This document shows, piece by piece, positions 51,701-59,804 of a DNA stretch of 64,000 nucleotides. The stretch is from Zerene cesonia (Eukaryota; Arthropoda; Insecta; Lepidoptera; Pieridae): positions 3,968,001 to 4,032,000 of the forward strand of contig NC_052112.1 in assembly GCF_012273895.1 (NCBI RefSeq). Reading direction: 5' to 3'. Position 1 is the first letter of the stretch; each line of letters begins with the position of its first letter. Made by a program: the position numbers and the translations under genes. Under the pieces are notes generated by a model, which worked only from the letters and a program-made list of their open reading frames with translations, searched no databases and was not told where the DNA came from.

Positions 51701-54700
51701 CACTCACACAACACCTGCACGTACACACTCACACAACACCTGCACACTCACACTTGTACATACACACACACACACACACCTGCACGTACACACGCGTACG
51801 TACACACTCATACACATGCATATTTTTCTATGTGTTTTGATATTCTGGCCCAATAGTAACGCACACAATACAATACAATATGTCCGTGGTCATGAACAAA
51901 CATAATATATTTTATGATTTTCACAATATCTGATTTTTAATTTCTTTTTCTATGATAGAGCGGTAATCAAAGAGGATATCGTAAGTGTGCGTTACACTAT
52001 ACACATACGCACATAAATAAATTTCACTTGTACCTGCACGATAGATGTGTGTAAATAATAAAAATCGAAAGAATACTATTCAAACAGTTAATAGTAAAAT
52101 TCCATTCACAATTATTAATTTTAGTATTCCTTTCGACCAGCAAATTTTATTAAATTTACGTGACGAATAGGTAATTAGTATTGGCATTTGCAAGCTTCAT
52201 ACATTTTCGCTTAGTAATGTTGTTATTGATAATATTACATGCAAAATATTAGCATTTAAACAACGAACACTATCTTTAGCTTCGCCGTAGAACCTAAGAG
52301 ATTTTGTCTTCCTAAACGCCTCAATAATAAATGCGTAAAATAATTTAAATCTTGAGAAAATGCGATATTACGTTTTAAACATTAATAAAAATGATTAATA
52401 ATTTTAAGCATGATATAATAGCGCATTATGTGATTATTTTTGTTCGAACTATTTCTGTTATTCCGTCGCGAGACGTAACGATATTCATTATTTTATATAA
52501 AGTTGTTCAGATGTAAAGCTTGAATTAATCTTATCGTACATATTTATTATACAAAATTTTGTATAATATTTATTATATTTTTCAAATTTTGACAGTTTTG
52601 GCAAAGTCAACGTAGAAACTCATTATAAGCAATTGAGATACGCATCTGCGTGCTTTACGCGGTTTATATGGATCGTTACATTAATGAATGGTTACTTCAT
52701 GATTACTTAACACACAATGCGTTTGTGTGTAGCTCGCATATTGTTTGCATAATGAGGCTGATTCAAACAACCGCTGCTTACATTATGCGAGTTATGAACT
52801 GTAATCTGCGTATTTGTGTGAGGTGCAATTTACAGACTTCTAATGAGGCTATTATTGTTTAGTGTCTTGGCTAATTTGTATACTGAATACGAATTTTGTG
52901 GCCCGGTTTTGTTCGCGTGCAATTCACGTTATTGTGCGACAGATACATACATACGTTTGCATACCGGTTTCGCATTTTTCTCTAGTTTTGATTTCGTGAC
53001 CAAAAGAAGTTTACTATCCAACGTTCCATCGTCCACATAATATTTGACGTAATTAGGTGAAGATAAGATGTATATGAAAGACTTAATCAAATACTTATTT
53101 CAAATTATTGTCGTCTTCGAGATTTTCCGTGCCAGATTTGGATTGCAAGCGAGCGTACATAGAAAAGTTATAAAATTATTTGACTATGATTTTACGTCAT
53201 ATTGCGTTTAATGTTTGGGAGTTATAAGAAAGTCTTAGGACCTGTGTCACCACATTCTGATAAGGTCTGAAATTTAAACTTATTCGAGGGTTTTTTTTTT
53301 CACATACTTTTTGTCATTAATACGCTTTTATTTATACTTCTCATGTACATTTGTATGTAACCGAAGGGCAAGTGAGAATATTCCGTTGATTCATACATAC
53401 ATATGTCACCGTAAGATTGTAAACATCGTTATATTACAATCTATCTAGTAAGATTGTAAACTATCGATAGATTGTGAACCGTATCATTATGATTGCAATT
53501 TAACGCATCATTTTTCGCTTGATTGTAATCTATCAGTGGGAAGCGGTCAAATTGCTTGCAAAATGATATATTTTAGCTAAAGAGGTTATATTTAGAAATT
53601 TTGAAAATGGCTATTACAATGAAAGTTGCGTTTTCTGCTTTCCTTCCTGTGACACGCCAATGCTTTTAATTTCGCTTCACAATGATGTCACGTGGGCCGT
53701 ATGTACTCTTCTCATGCTCATAATTTCTATTATAGTCGTGACCACTCAATGTTTACAGATTGACTAAACGCAAAGGTGTCACCAGGTCATGATTTGTCAC
53801 CCAAATCAAATACATTTAAAGTTAACTAGAAACGAGACGACGATGACTTGTTTAGTTTAATGATATGTTTGGCTTTGGTAAATATATCATTCATTTAACG
53901 TGATTACATATTATAAATTGCCAGTGTAGTAACGCGAACGTGAAGTTTATTTATTTACCATTGGAATATTTTACACTGTGGAGAGTTAAAAAAATCCGTG
54001 ATATAAATATTAGATATATTTGTTCTATTCCTGTTTTCATTTTACATTTTTCAAAATAGCATAACAATTGAATATATAAATGCTAGTTCTAAAAGTGAGG
54101 GGAGTCACGTTAATTAATGTATCAATTAAAATGGCTATACTAATTAAGTCATAATTTACTCACTTAACTCTAGGTTCACACTAATAAAAGTCAAATGTTT
54201 TAAACACGTGATATGAATCAAGTGTTGGTAATAGATTTGTTTGTTGATGTTTGCCTTTCGCTCTCGCGGAAACGGGTTAAACATAACTTTGTGATTGAGA
54301 CTCGATGTTTTGTCCTACTTAGGCAATCATATAATCGAATAAGTATCATTCAGTGTCTTTTTCATTTCATCTTGTTTGTTCTTGTTTGATGTCATAAATT
54401 CATGTTAGCGCTTGTGTGTAAGTTGTGGCCACATATATCAGGTTGTGCATACGCCAACTTATATTTAAAAACGATTTATAGCTTAAGTATACATGTAACG
54501 ACCTTTTGTGATCCTTAAAAATAAAAGAATAAAATAAAATCTTGGACTTCTCTGTTTCACAATGACATCTCGTAATGAATTATCTCTTGAATGTTCAAAC
54601 GTGTTTATTTTTATATGTTTATTATTTTGTGCCCGTTCTTTTTTTTTTGTATGTATCGTCAGTTACAATTGACGCATATTCGCAGGCGAGCAGCAGCCGG

Positions 54701-56241
54701 CCGGAGGAGATCCTGCGGCGCGAGGGGTTCACGTACGTGATCCCGCGCGCGAACGACTACACGCGCATGTTCTCGGCGCCGACGCGCCGCTCCGCGCCCG
54801 CGCACCCGGAGTCGCCGTGCCGCGACAAGAAGCCGCGCCCCGCCGACCCGACCTCCCCCGCCGCACCCGCCTCTCCCGCCGCTCCCGCAGCGCCCCAGTC
54901 GCCGCTCGACGACGTGGTGCTGAGGGAGAAGGAGGGCGACAGGAGCGGGGACCGATTGAGCGCGTCCGACTTTTATACGGTGTCTGAGGATGTCACGCCG
55001 CAGCCGTTTAAAGGTGAGATTTCAACAATTTAAACAATTTATTTCAATACAGCCTGGATGTGGTTACAACACATATAACAATTGGATTGGTTAATCATTA
55101 ATGTAAAATGAGAGCAAATGACTAGTTACAGAAATTGTTGTAGGATCTTTTCTGAAAATTTGCCATGCTTATAAATAAGTTTGAATGCCTAAAAGTCTAA
55201 TGTTTCTTCTTTTTTTACTTAGTCTACAAAATATCTATCTTTGCAAACGAGGCAGTATCTATACTAATATTATAAAGCTGAAGAATTTTTTTTTTTTTGT
55301 TTGGTAGAACTCGTTAATCTCAGGAACCGATTTGAAAAACTCTATCAGTGATAGATAGCCCATTTATTGAGGAAGGCTTTACGCTATATAACATCAGATA
55401 CGTCGTTGGTAAAAACACGATACGCAGCTAGTTTCAGTATAAGGTTGTGTTGTTCGCAGGCACGTACGACGAGGACCTGGTGCTGGGCGCGCGCGTGCTG
55501 GTGTTCTCGCTGAGCGCGGCGGCGCCGAACTTCGCCACCATGGTGCTCGCGGCGCACTACATGGGCCTGCGCCCCGCCAACACGCTGCTCGTCGTGCAGC
55601 CCATGCAGCCGCCGCCCACCGCGCTGCACAACGTTAGTACACCTGCTATGTGGCACGAGCCAAACCACACGTGACCACACGGCACATTTATTTCATATGT
55701 TTCAGTGTCATTGAGTATATCTAGTAGCTAAAGTAGTTTTTGTTGGCGATACTTACATTAGATAAAAAAATGTTATGTGGTTTACTTGTGATGAATAGTT
55801 TTAATTTAATTAAAATAGATAGTTTCATATTAGAATTATCACTTATCATGGTTATTATTACATGATATGATTATGATAAAACATCATTATGATATTCCTT
55901 TAATTTGAATAAAAAACAATTCTTATTTATTTATTTATTTATTTATTCTTTATTGCACACTTTCACACTTCTTATTCACCTTCTTTAAATATATCATCTT
56001 ATAATAATTATGTTTCAACACATATATAGTATATATAGTCTATCATAGTCGCTATATATAGTCTATCATAAAATACTAACCACACACAACGGGTCCACAG
56101 TACAGCGAGGCGGCGGTGAAGGACTACAACCGCGGGCGGCACTACCTCACGGACCTGGCGCGCCGCGCCGCCGTGCCCGTGTTCGACAACGTGGACGACG
56201 CCATGGCCTGCGTCGTGGCGCGCCTGCGAGCCAGCGCCTAG
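36728..56241 (+). CDS. raw: raw gene, full span on the + strand
   Basis: Orthologue of insect 'protein raw', known in Drosophila as a negative regulator of JNK signalling needed for dorsal closure and gonad shape. The name rests on the nucleoside 2-deoxyribosyltransferase-like domain (CEVFLGGSCNPTTWR then NPQVDDWSTELIEVE). Exons 1 and 2 lie in contig C, exons 3 and 4 only in inverted contig B (26785-26668, 25747-25665), exons 5-12 in contig D. The coding lengths 314, 113, 118, 83, 122, 212, 353, 167, 156, 328, 173 and 141 sum to 2280 bases: 759 residues plus stop, every junction in phase. Without exons 3-4 it is 692 residues; with candidate exon 7b it is 798. There is no signal peptide. Exons are GC-rich and Ala/Arg-rich while introns are AT-rich. 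The multiple candidate first exons suggest several promoters (inference). Confidence 0.8.
36778..37091 (+). CDS. raw: raw exon 1, N-terminal coding exon
   Basis: Opens at an ATG in good context (AAGATGG) and stays open for 104 codons, ending KPNGVVKLRGALA plus two bases at AG|GTAAGA. Joining to exon 2 gives R-EVANAWECR. The region is basic, Ser/Thr/Pro-rich and has no recognisable domain. An ATG 50 bases upstream competes (see 36728). Confidence 0.65.
37092..42051 (+). other. raw: raw intron 1
   Basis: About 5 kb of AT-rich DNA without exons. It contains the repeat at 40441-40655 and otherwise nothing recognised. Confidence 0.6.
40441..40655 (+). repeat. Interspersed repeat, same family as 62930-63085
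   Basis: Opens AATATATAAAAATCCAGTGT, continues with CTCAACCGATTTTGATGAAA and ends CTAGGCCGGGTATACTAGTA. The middle, from ACCGATTTTGATGAAATTTG to TTCAACTTAAGATATAGGAT, aligns with 62930-63085. Dispersed lepidopteran element with imperfect ends. Confidence 0.6.
42052..42164 (+). CDS. raw: raw exon 2
   Basis: A 113-base exon between TCTCAG and CAGG|GTAAGT, coding EVANAWECRIGPPDQPAPAH then RVQSLFNDIELYPTKTQ, leaving one base. The donor phase fits both exon 3 (contig B) and exon 5 (contig D), so exons 3-4 can be a cassette pair. GC-rich in its first half. Confidence 0.8.
42165..44061 (+). other. raw: raw intron 2, contig C part
   Basis: AT-rich and non-coding. Contains the hairpin at 43348-43377 and then the 74-bp repeat next to the gap. 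Confidence 0.55.
43348..43377. repeat. Perfect 13-bp stem, 4-base loop hairpin
   Basis: AATACGATTGATT, loop AACA, then its exact reverse complement. Located in raw intron 2. Either a small transposon remnant or a structured element. No partner copy was found in the window. Confidence 0.6.
44062..44135 (+). repeat. 74-bp perfect repeat abutting gap 3
   Basis: Identical to 10981-11054 and cut at the same internal base by the N run. See that entry for the transposon-end interpretation. Confidence 0.6.
44136..45135. other. Assembly gap 3 (1000 N)
   Basis: Exactly 1000 N inside raw, between exons 2 and 5. Contig B in reverse carries exons 3 and 4 and reaches the first base of contig D through its overlap, so much of the missing sequence is probably 28607-21312 on the minus strand. 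Confidence 0.97.
45136..47338 (+). other. raw: raw intron 4, start of contig D
   Basis: Non-coding except for the candidate exon at 46521. Mirrors 19109-21311. An open frame at 45317-45550 is AT-driven and lacks splice sites. Confidence 0.65.
46521..46581 (+). CDS. raw: Possible alternative raw first exon in intron 4
   Basis: A GC-rich patch opens GGAATGG and codes MVKAPRAASTHAALVAYVLH plus one base before ATG|GTAGCG. The phase matches exon 5 (G|GT = Gly), giving a product that starts just before the first domain. The donor is weak, so this is tentative. It is conserved in the second copy. Confidence 0.28.
47339..47460 (+). CDS. raw: raw exon 5: start of nucleoside 2-deoxyribosyltransferase-like domain 1
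   Basis: A 122-base exon (GCGCAG acceptor, CCT|GTAAGT donor). After a short Ser/Pro linker it reads CEVFLGGSCNPTTWRSDIAI then PMLKKMGITYFNP. This is the first beta strand, the glycine/asparagine loop LGGSCN, the TTWR motif and the second strand of the Rossmann-like fold used by nucleoside 2-deoxyribosyltransferases. In insect raw proteins this is the only well-conserved domain. Residues 218-250 in the full-length reconstruction. Confidence 0.85.
47461..48826 (+). other. raw: raw intron 5
   Basis: AT-rich, non-coding, mirrored at 17606-18986. A 70-codon minus-strand frame at 47829-48041 is not supported by splice sites. Confidence 0.7.
48827..49038 (+). CDS. raw: raw exon 6: middle of domain 1
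   Basis: Starts QVDDWSTELIEVEHRAKAEA after CTTGCAG. It then codes the strand ARALLFVLDSETRA, the helix VAASVEAAHLAA and the strand RDLLLVLRPY, ending GRETISD plus two bases at CCA|GTGGGT. The glutamate in SVEAAH sits where nucleoside deoxyribosyltransferases have their nucleophilic Glu (alignment by eye), so domain 1 keeps it. No claim of activity is made. Confidence 0.85.
49294..49646 (+). CDS. raw: raw exon 7: end of domain 1 and Arg/Ala-rich helical region
   Basis: A 353-base exon (CTGCAG acceptor, GCAG|GTACTG donor), joining as Q-EYVELSRARATLQEAVERR. It completes domain 1 with RGLPAFTDIPAALRCARAVL. A helical, Arg/Ala-rich stretch (TILRLKRAYDAAGG, ARALDALRDATRADRDLAD) follows. The end, PPNADVVDFETFCAAVAELA, resembles the second half of an EF-hand-like helix pair but lacks a full calcium loop. 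By eye about three quarters G+C. Confidence 0.85.
49647..50022 (+). other. raw: raw intron 7
   Basis: Non-coding, mirrored at 16404-16785. Ends in a weak polypyrimidine tract before exon 7b. Confidence 0.6.
50023..50139 (+). CDS. raw: Candidate raw cassette exon 7b
   Basis: Exactly 39 codons in phase 1-1, flanked by GGCCAG and GCCG|GTGTGT. It reads VQMRRYVEGSRRRAGAGVAA then RVRRAFRYLRDFITSPTTAG into exon 8 (G|AA, Glu in the skipping form). Basic and amphipathic, as for a nucleic-acid or membrane-binding helix (inference). Including or skipping it keeps the frame. The acceptor tract is poor; a start at the internal ATG (50028) as an alternative first exon is also in phase with exon 8. Confidence 0.5.
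50140..50964 (+). other. raw: raw intron downstream of exon 7b
   Basis: AT-rich non-coding DNA mirrored at 15451-16286; nothing else recognised. Confidence 0.65.
50965..51131 (+). CDS. raw: raw exon 8: inter-domain linker
   Basis: A 167-base exon after ATTTTAG, coding EYQRSNGQENEAGGEAAAGA, then the linker QERVSPLAQRRDSNGLHARN and RLRAYGQKLSLFIPK at AAG|GTGAGA. Low-complexity Gly/Ala/Glu part first, conserved-looking basic end second. Confidence 0.82.
51272..51358 (+). other. Roughly 88-bp insertion absent from the other copy
   Basis: Relative to 15100-15165 in reverse, extra sequence lies between AGGAATA and TACAATATAG in raw intron 8. No clear terminal repeats. Confidence 0.7.
51484..51639 (+). 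CDS. raw: raw exon 9: linker and first strand of domain 2
   Basis: Fifty-two codons in phase 0 (TTGCAG, CCT|GTAAGT): a Gly/Ser-rich linker, then TPGTERRLDRLPAMLGAPTH and DVYLAGAFP. DVYLAGAF parallels the EVFLGGSC strand of domain 1, marking the start of a second deoxyribosyltransferase-like unit. Confidence 0.82.
51668..51830. repeat. CA-rich minisatellite, long allele
   Basis: A 27-base unit containing ACACCTGCACGTACACACTC occurs twice in tandem with a partial third, followed by (CA)n. The second copy of the locus (14737-14836) has one unit fewer. It begins only 28 bases after the exon 9 donor. Confidence 0.8.
52545..52568. repeat. 24-bp perfect palindrome
   Basis: Same sequence as 13963-13986; conserved between the two copies. 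Confidence 0.6.
53405..53565. mobile_element. Roughly 160-bp insertion with internal inverted repeats, absent from the other copy
   Basis: The mirrored site at about 13128-13140 lacks it. It begins GTCACCGTAAGATTGTAAAC and contains repeated AAGATTGTAAAC motifs and their complements (ATTACAATCTATC, CTATCGATAG), so it can fold on itself. Flanks on both sides read ATAT, compatible with a short target duplication. A small non-autonomous transposon (MITE or Helitron-like) is the likeliest origin; family not assigned. Confidence 0.55.
54686..55013 (+). CDS. raw: raw exon 10: domain 2 with Pro/Ala-rich insert
   Basis: A 328-base exon (TTCGCAG, AAAG|GTGAGA). SRPEEILRREGFTYVIPRAN and DYTR parallel the second strand of domain 1. 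A disordered, Pro/Ala/Ser-rich insert follows (DPTSPAAPASPAAPAAPQSP), then LDDVVLREKEGD and DFYTVSEDVTPQPFK. Contig B stops about 38 bases short of this exon, so only one copy exists in the window. Confidence 0.85.
55262..55395 (+). repeat. Interspersed repeat, inverse of 6590-6765
   Basis: ATACTAATATTATAAAGCTG, a T tract, then AATCTCAGGAACCGATTTGA and TAGATAGCCCATTTATTGAG. Sits in raw intron 10. Confidence 0.65.
55460..55632 (+). CDS. raw: raw exon 11: core of domain 2
   Basis: A 173-base exon (TTCGCAG, CAAC|GTTAGT) reading GTYDEDLVLGARVLVFSLSA, then the helix FATMVLAAHYMG and the strand ANTLLVVQPMQ. It parallels exon 6, but at the position of the glutamate in SVEAAH (domain 1) this domain has leucine (MVLAAH). 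Domain 2 therefore looks like a non-catalytic copy. Confidence 0.85.
55922..55952. repeat. (TTTA)n microsatellite
   Basis: About seven TTTA units followed by TTCTTTATTGCACAC, in raw intron 11. Confidence 0.75.
56101..56241 (+). CDS. raw: raw exon 12: C-terminus and stop
   Basis: After TCCACAG it reads YSEAAVKDYNRGRHYLTDLA then RRAAVPVFDNVDDAMACVVA and RLRASA, ending in TAG at 56239-56241. RRAAVPVFDNVDDAMACVV parallels RGLPAFTDIPAALRCARAV in exon 7, confirming that domain 2 is a full repeat of domain 1. The stop lies inside the first unit of a tandem repeat. Confidence 0.87.
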   Translation, partial: YSEAAVKDYNRGRHYLTDLARRAAVPVFDNVDDAMACVVARLRASA

Positions 56242-56660
56242 CGTCGATGTATGCAACTGTCTTCGCCTTAACGCTATAAATGAGAAGTTACTTCGTGGAA
56301 GTGTTGTATGCCAGCCTCTAGCGCACTTAGGTACCCAACTGTCATCGCCTTAACGCTATAGATAAGGGGAAGCTACTACGACGAGGCGTTGTATGCCAGC
56401 AGCGTCTAGCACACTGATATACGCAACTGTCATCGCCTTAATGCTATAAATAAGGGGAAGGTACTTCGCTGAGGCGTTCTATGCCAGCGTCTATAGAACA
56501 GATGTATGCAACTGTCATCGCCTTAACGCTATAAATAAGGGGAAGCTAATACGACGTGGCGTTGTATGCCAGCAGCGTCTAGCGCACTGATATACGCAAC
56601 TGTCATCGCCTTAATGCTATAAATAAGGGGAAGTTACTACGCCGAAGCGTTATACATACC
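56231..56660. repeat. Five-unit tandem repeat overlapping the raw stop codon
   Basis: The landmark AACTGTC recurs at 56255, 56337, 56425, 56510 and 56598, giving periods of 82, 88, 85 and 88 bases. Units three and five are nearly identical, so a two-unit block of 173 bases was also duplicated. Each unit carries GCCAGC..TCTAGCG, matching the codons around the raw stop (GCCAGCGCCTAGCG), and a TATAAATAAGGGGAAG tract. Confidence 0.85.
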
Positions 56661-56776
56661 ATTTCGTCGATATCATAGCTTGCGTAGTCCCACGATTATA
56701 CTGCCATGGATTTGAGGCCGATTTTACCAACAGAACCGCGATAGTTTAATAGCAGAAAAAAAAAATAATTAAAATT

Positions 56777-56782
56777 AATAAA
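56777..56782 (+). terminator. raw: Candidate polyadenylation signal of raw
   Basis: First canonical AATAAA well beyond the tandem repeat, about 535 bases after the stop, in an AT-rich tract. Confidence 0.4.
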
Positions 56783-59384
56783 ATTTTGTTTTTATATAAT
56801 ACAATATTTTAGGCCTAACTTTATTGGTGTAGGCCTTATTTATGTTCAAAATACCAGCGTATATATAATTCGTCCTTATGCTTATGATGTCTTTGTAAAC
56901 CAGCTCTTATAACTATAAAGGTAGATCTTTAATTTTTATTAAAAAGAAACATGCTTTTATAATTCCAGTACTTACGTACAGTCGCTTAACGATTTTTACG
57001 TATTTACTAAAATATGAAACTAAATTATTGTTATTCGTGCTTGATAGTTGAGCTATACATAAGCACCGAAATACCGCTACAATATCCCATTCATGGTATT
57101 ATTGAAATGAATGTGATAGTTAGTATAAAAGACATTTCACGAATAACAGTGTGCACTGTTCAAAGGCCGAGCTAACATTATCGAATATACTATCTAATTG
57201 CCATGATACATTCTAATCACAATTGCCAATTATTCTGAAAGAAAAAAAATTTCTTAAGAGAATTGCAGCAAATGCTACAACTGTTTATCGTTGTCACAAT
57301 TATTTGACAGAATTTCCAAATTTAGGTAACTCTAATGCGAATAGGAGAAACCGACAATAAACATATTGAAGTATTTTTAACACTCCTCATCACATTGTCA
57401 CACATCATTCGATGTAATATTGTGAATCTCATGCACCGCAGGGCGGGCTCAGATTCGACATAAGTCATCCATGTTAATCACAAACTAATTAATAAAGACA
57501 TCACAACTTGTCCATCATGCAACGAGCAACGTAGGTTTATCGTCACGTGGCAAGGAGTCTCAACTCTTATCGTATGTACTTATTTCTTACGTTAACTTTA
57601 CTTTACATATAGTGTAGTACAAACAAGTCTCTCTTTATTTCGTCACTCTCTATTGTATTATAAATAGGCACTAATTGTGAACGAGTGTGTGAGAGCCGGA
57701 ATGGAAGTTATGGAGACGGTCGCGTTGAGTTTGTAATCTCTGTGATGAATATGTTTTAGTGAATTTTAATATTGAAATTTCAATGCATAAACATATTATG
57801 TTAAATTAGTGTTTTATTAAGTAGAATAATTAAGCAGCCAGAGAATGGGTCATAACGTTTTAGATGAATTCATGACAATACGTCATAGCACAATGCAAAT
57901 TTTATGTTCAATTCTACACCACATTGTCATTCGTACGCTAGGATACCTATTTAGTATAACACAGACTGATGAAAGTGCTATTGTTATACTTTGTAGAATG
58001 CGTAGTAGTCTAGATAACTCTCTCAAATTAGATCTTTTTAGTGTGTTGGCGTTTTAATTTACGATAAAATAATTATTACTAAACCAGTTTGTAATGCGTC
58101 TAAGAGTACAAAAATGTCTTGCTCATGTAGCACATTTAAGAATATATTGTAATGAATATTTGATTATATTATGCAAAATTAATTGTTGTCACCTTATACT
58201 CATTTAAGTTTTAGATATTTAAAAAAACGATAAAATCTAATGCTTGCAAACTTATTTAAAAATGAGGAAAATCAAGCTTAGTCTTGTTCCCTTTACCTAA
58301 TATAGGTAGGTATAGAGTAGGTAGATAAAATAAGTTATTAAACACACCTGACCCACTGTCACTAAAATATTAAAACTTAATAACCGGCAAATATTATTTG
58401 CTAGTCACAGTATCCATTTACGTGTATAAGTACTTTGTCATATTGTTTTATAGTACAAAAATCTAATTTATAGAGAAAAATATTTCATATATTAATTTGT
58501 AATTATATGCCATGTACGCTTATTTTAAACTAAAAACATCACATGTAAATATAGAAATTTGTAATTACTGCTGCGTTTTATTTTCCTTTCCATTATTCCC
58601 AGTGAAGTCATTATTTATAGAATTCACAATAGACGCACAAGAACTCCATCCACATAATCAAAATTATTAAGTCTTCAATGTACAATCGCTAATATTGACA
58701 TCTATTACATTTCTAAACATATTGTTCAACGATCTTTGTCACTATTTGACTGTCCCACCGTCTACAAGAACGCGATCGTAACCCTTGTGCTGCAGAGTAG
58801 CTGGCTGCACAAAATAACCAAATTTGTTAAAATGACCTTCAGCTAATTTAGATCACCTTTATGATAACCAAACAAAAAGTTAAGTAAGTATAAGTTCGAT
58901 TTCCCATAAACTACTTTAGACTAAAAGACATTTTAAATGGGTGGTCGTTTAATATAAATATTATCATTCAGTTTTTATTAGGCTTATGAATTAAAAGATC
59001 TGATAAAGATGTTCACATCATTTATTTTTGGTGTAATTAAAAAAAGAAGGTTACTTATATCGCATCTTAAAATAAATAATAACATTCATAAACGGTTACA
59101 TTTCGATAATGTAATTCCATATCCACAGTAATATACTGTTAGCTGTCCGCAAGATTTCATTCGCATAATGGATAAACCTTTTCCAATGCAATTTGCCAAT
59201 GTTGTTACTAATGCTCCGCTCATATTGTCTATTACATGATTTTATACAACGTAGAGCAGTCTTCGGTAAATGAGGTATTTAGCCCTTAAATATACTTTTG
59301 ATTAAAACAAGTTCTTCGTGAGATTACCGTGATTTTTCTAATAATCTCATCAATTTATAATCAGTAACAAGTATACATATAAAA
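56783..59384. other. Region between convergent genes raw and ZGPAT
   Basis: AT-rich and non-coding. The frame at 57845-58057 has no splice or similarity support. A TTTATT at 59021-59026 reads AATAAA on the minus strand and may be the ZGPAT polyadenylation signal, about 360 bases after its stop. Confidence 0.55.
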
Positions 59385-59804
59385 TCAGAACATGGTTAAC
59401 TTTTGTTTATCTTTTCTGAGTTTTTGTTCTCTGGCGATCTGTTGGCCCTTTTGTTTTAAAGCCGCCAACTCTTTGTTCTTTTCTGTTATTTGATTACCGA
59501 CGTTTCGGTTACCGTTTGTTCCTGCAGGATATCTGCTCAGTGTATTTCTTAACTTGATAATTTCATTCTCTATTTTTCTACTATCTTCTTCTATTTTAAA
59601 TTGTTCTATATTTAAATCTTTACTAGAAGACTGTTTTAAATCTATGGAAGTAGCTGGGGTTGGCTCAGATTTTTCAGCACTATCGCCTAGGGTTTTGTTG
59701 AGAAAGTTAAAAACGTTTCGTCGCTCTCTTTCTTTCTCTCTCTCGTATGATCTCTTATTTCTCTCTTCTTCCTTCTTTTGTAACCTTTTTAGTCGCTGCT
59801 CAAC
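59385..59804 (-). CDS. ZGPAT: ZGPAT exon 10: C-terminal coiled coil and stop
   Basis: 139 codons after TTTTTCAG, starting [20 protein letters not shown] and ending [14 protein letters not shown] (TGA complement at 59385-59387). Contains a conserved-looking [10 protein letters not shown] segment, then heptad-rich Glu/Lys helices. Confidence 0.88.
   Translation of the reverse strand, partial: VEQRLKRLQKKEEERNKRSYEREKERERRNVFNFLNKTLGDSAEKSEPTPATSIDLKQSSSKDLNIEQFKIEEDSRKIENEIIKLRNTLSRYPAGTNGNRNVGNQITEKNKELAALKQKGQQIAREQKLRKDKQKLTMF

Larger units (their letters stand above)
51640..54685 (+). other. raw: raw intron 9
   Basis: Three kilobases of AT-rich DNA holding the minisatellite at 51668, the palindrome at 52545 and the insertion at 53405. 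No exon seen. Confidence 0.75.
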
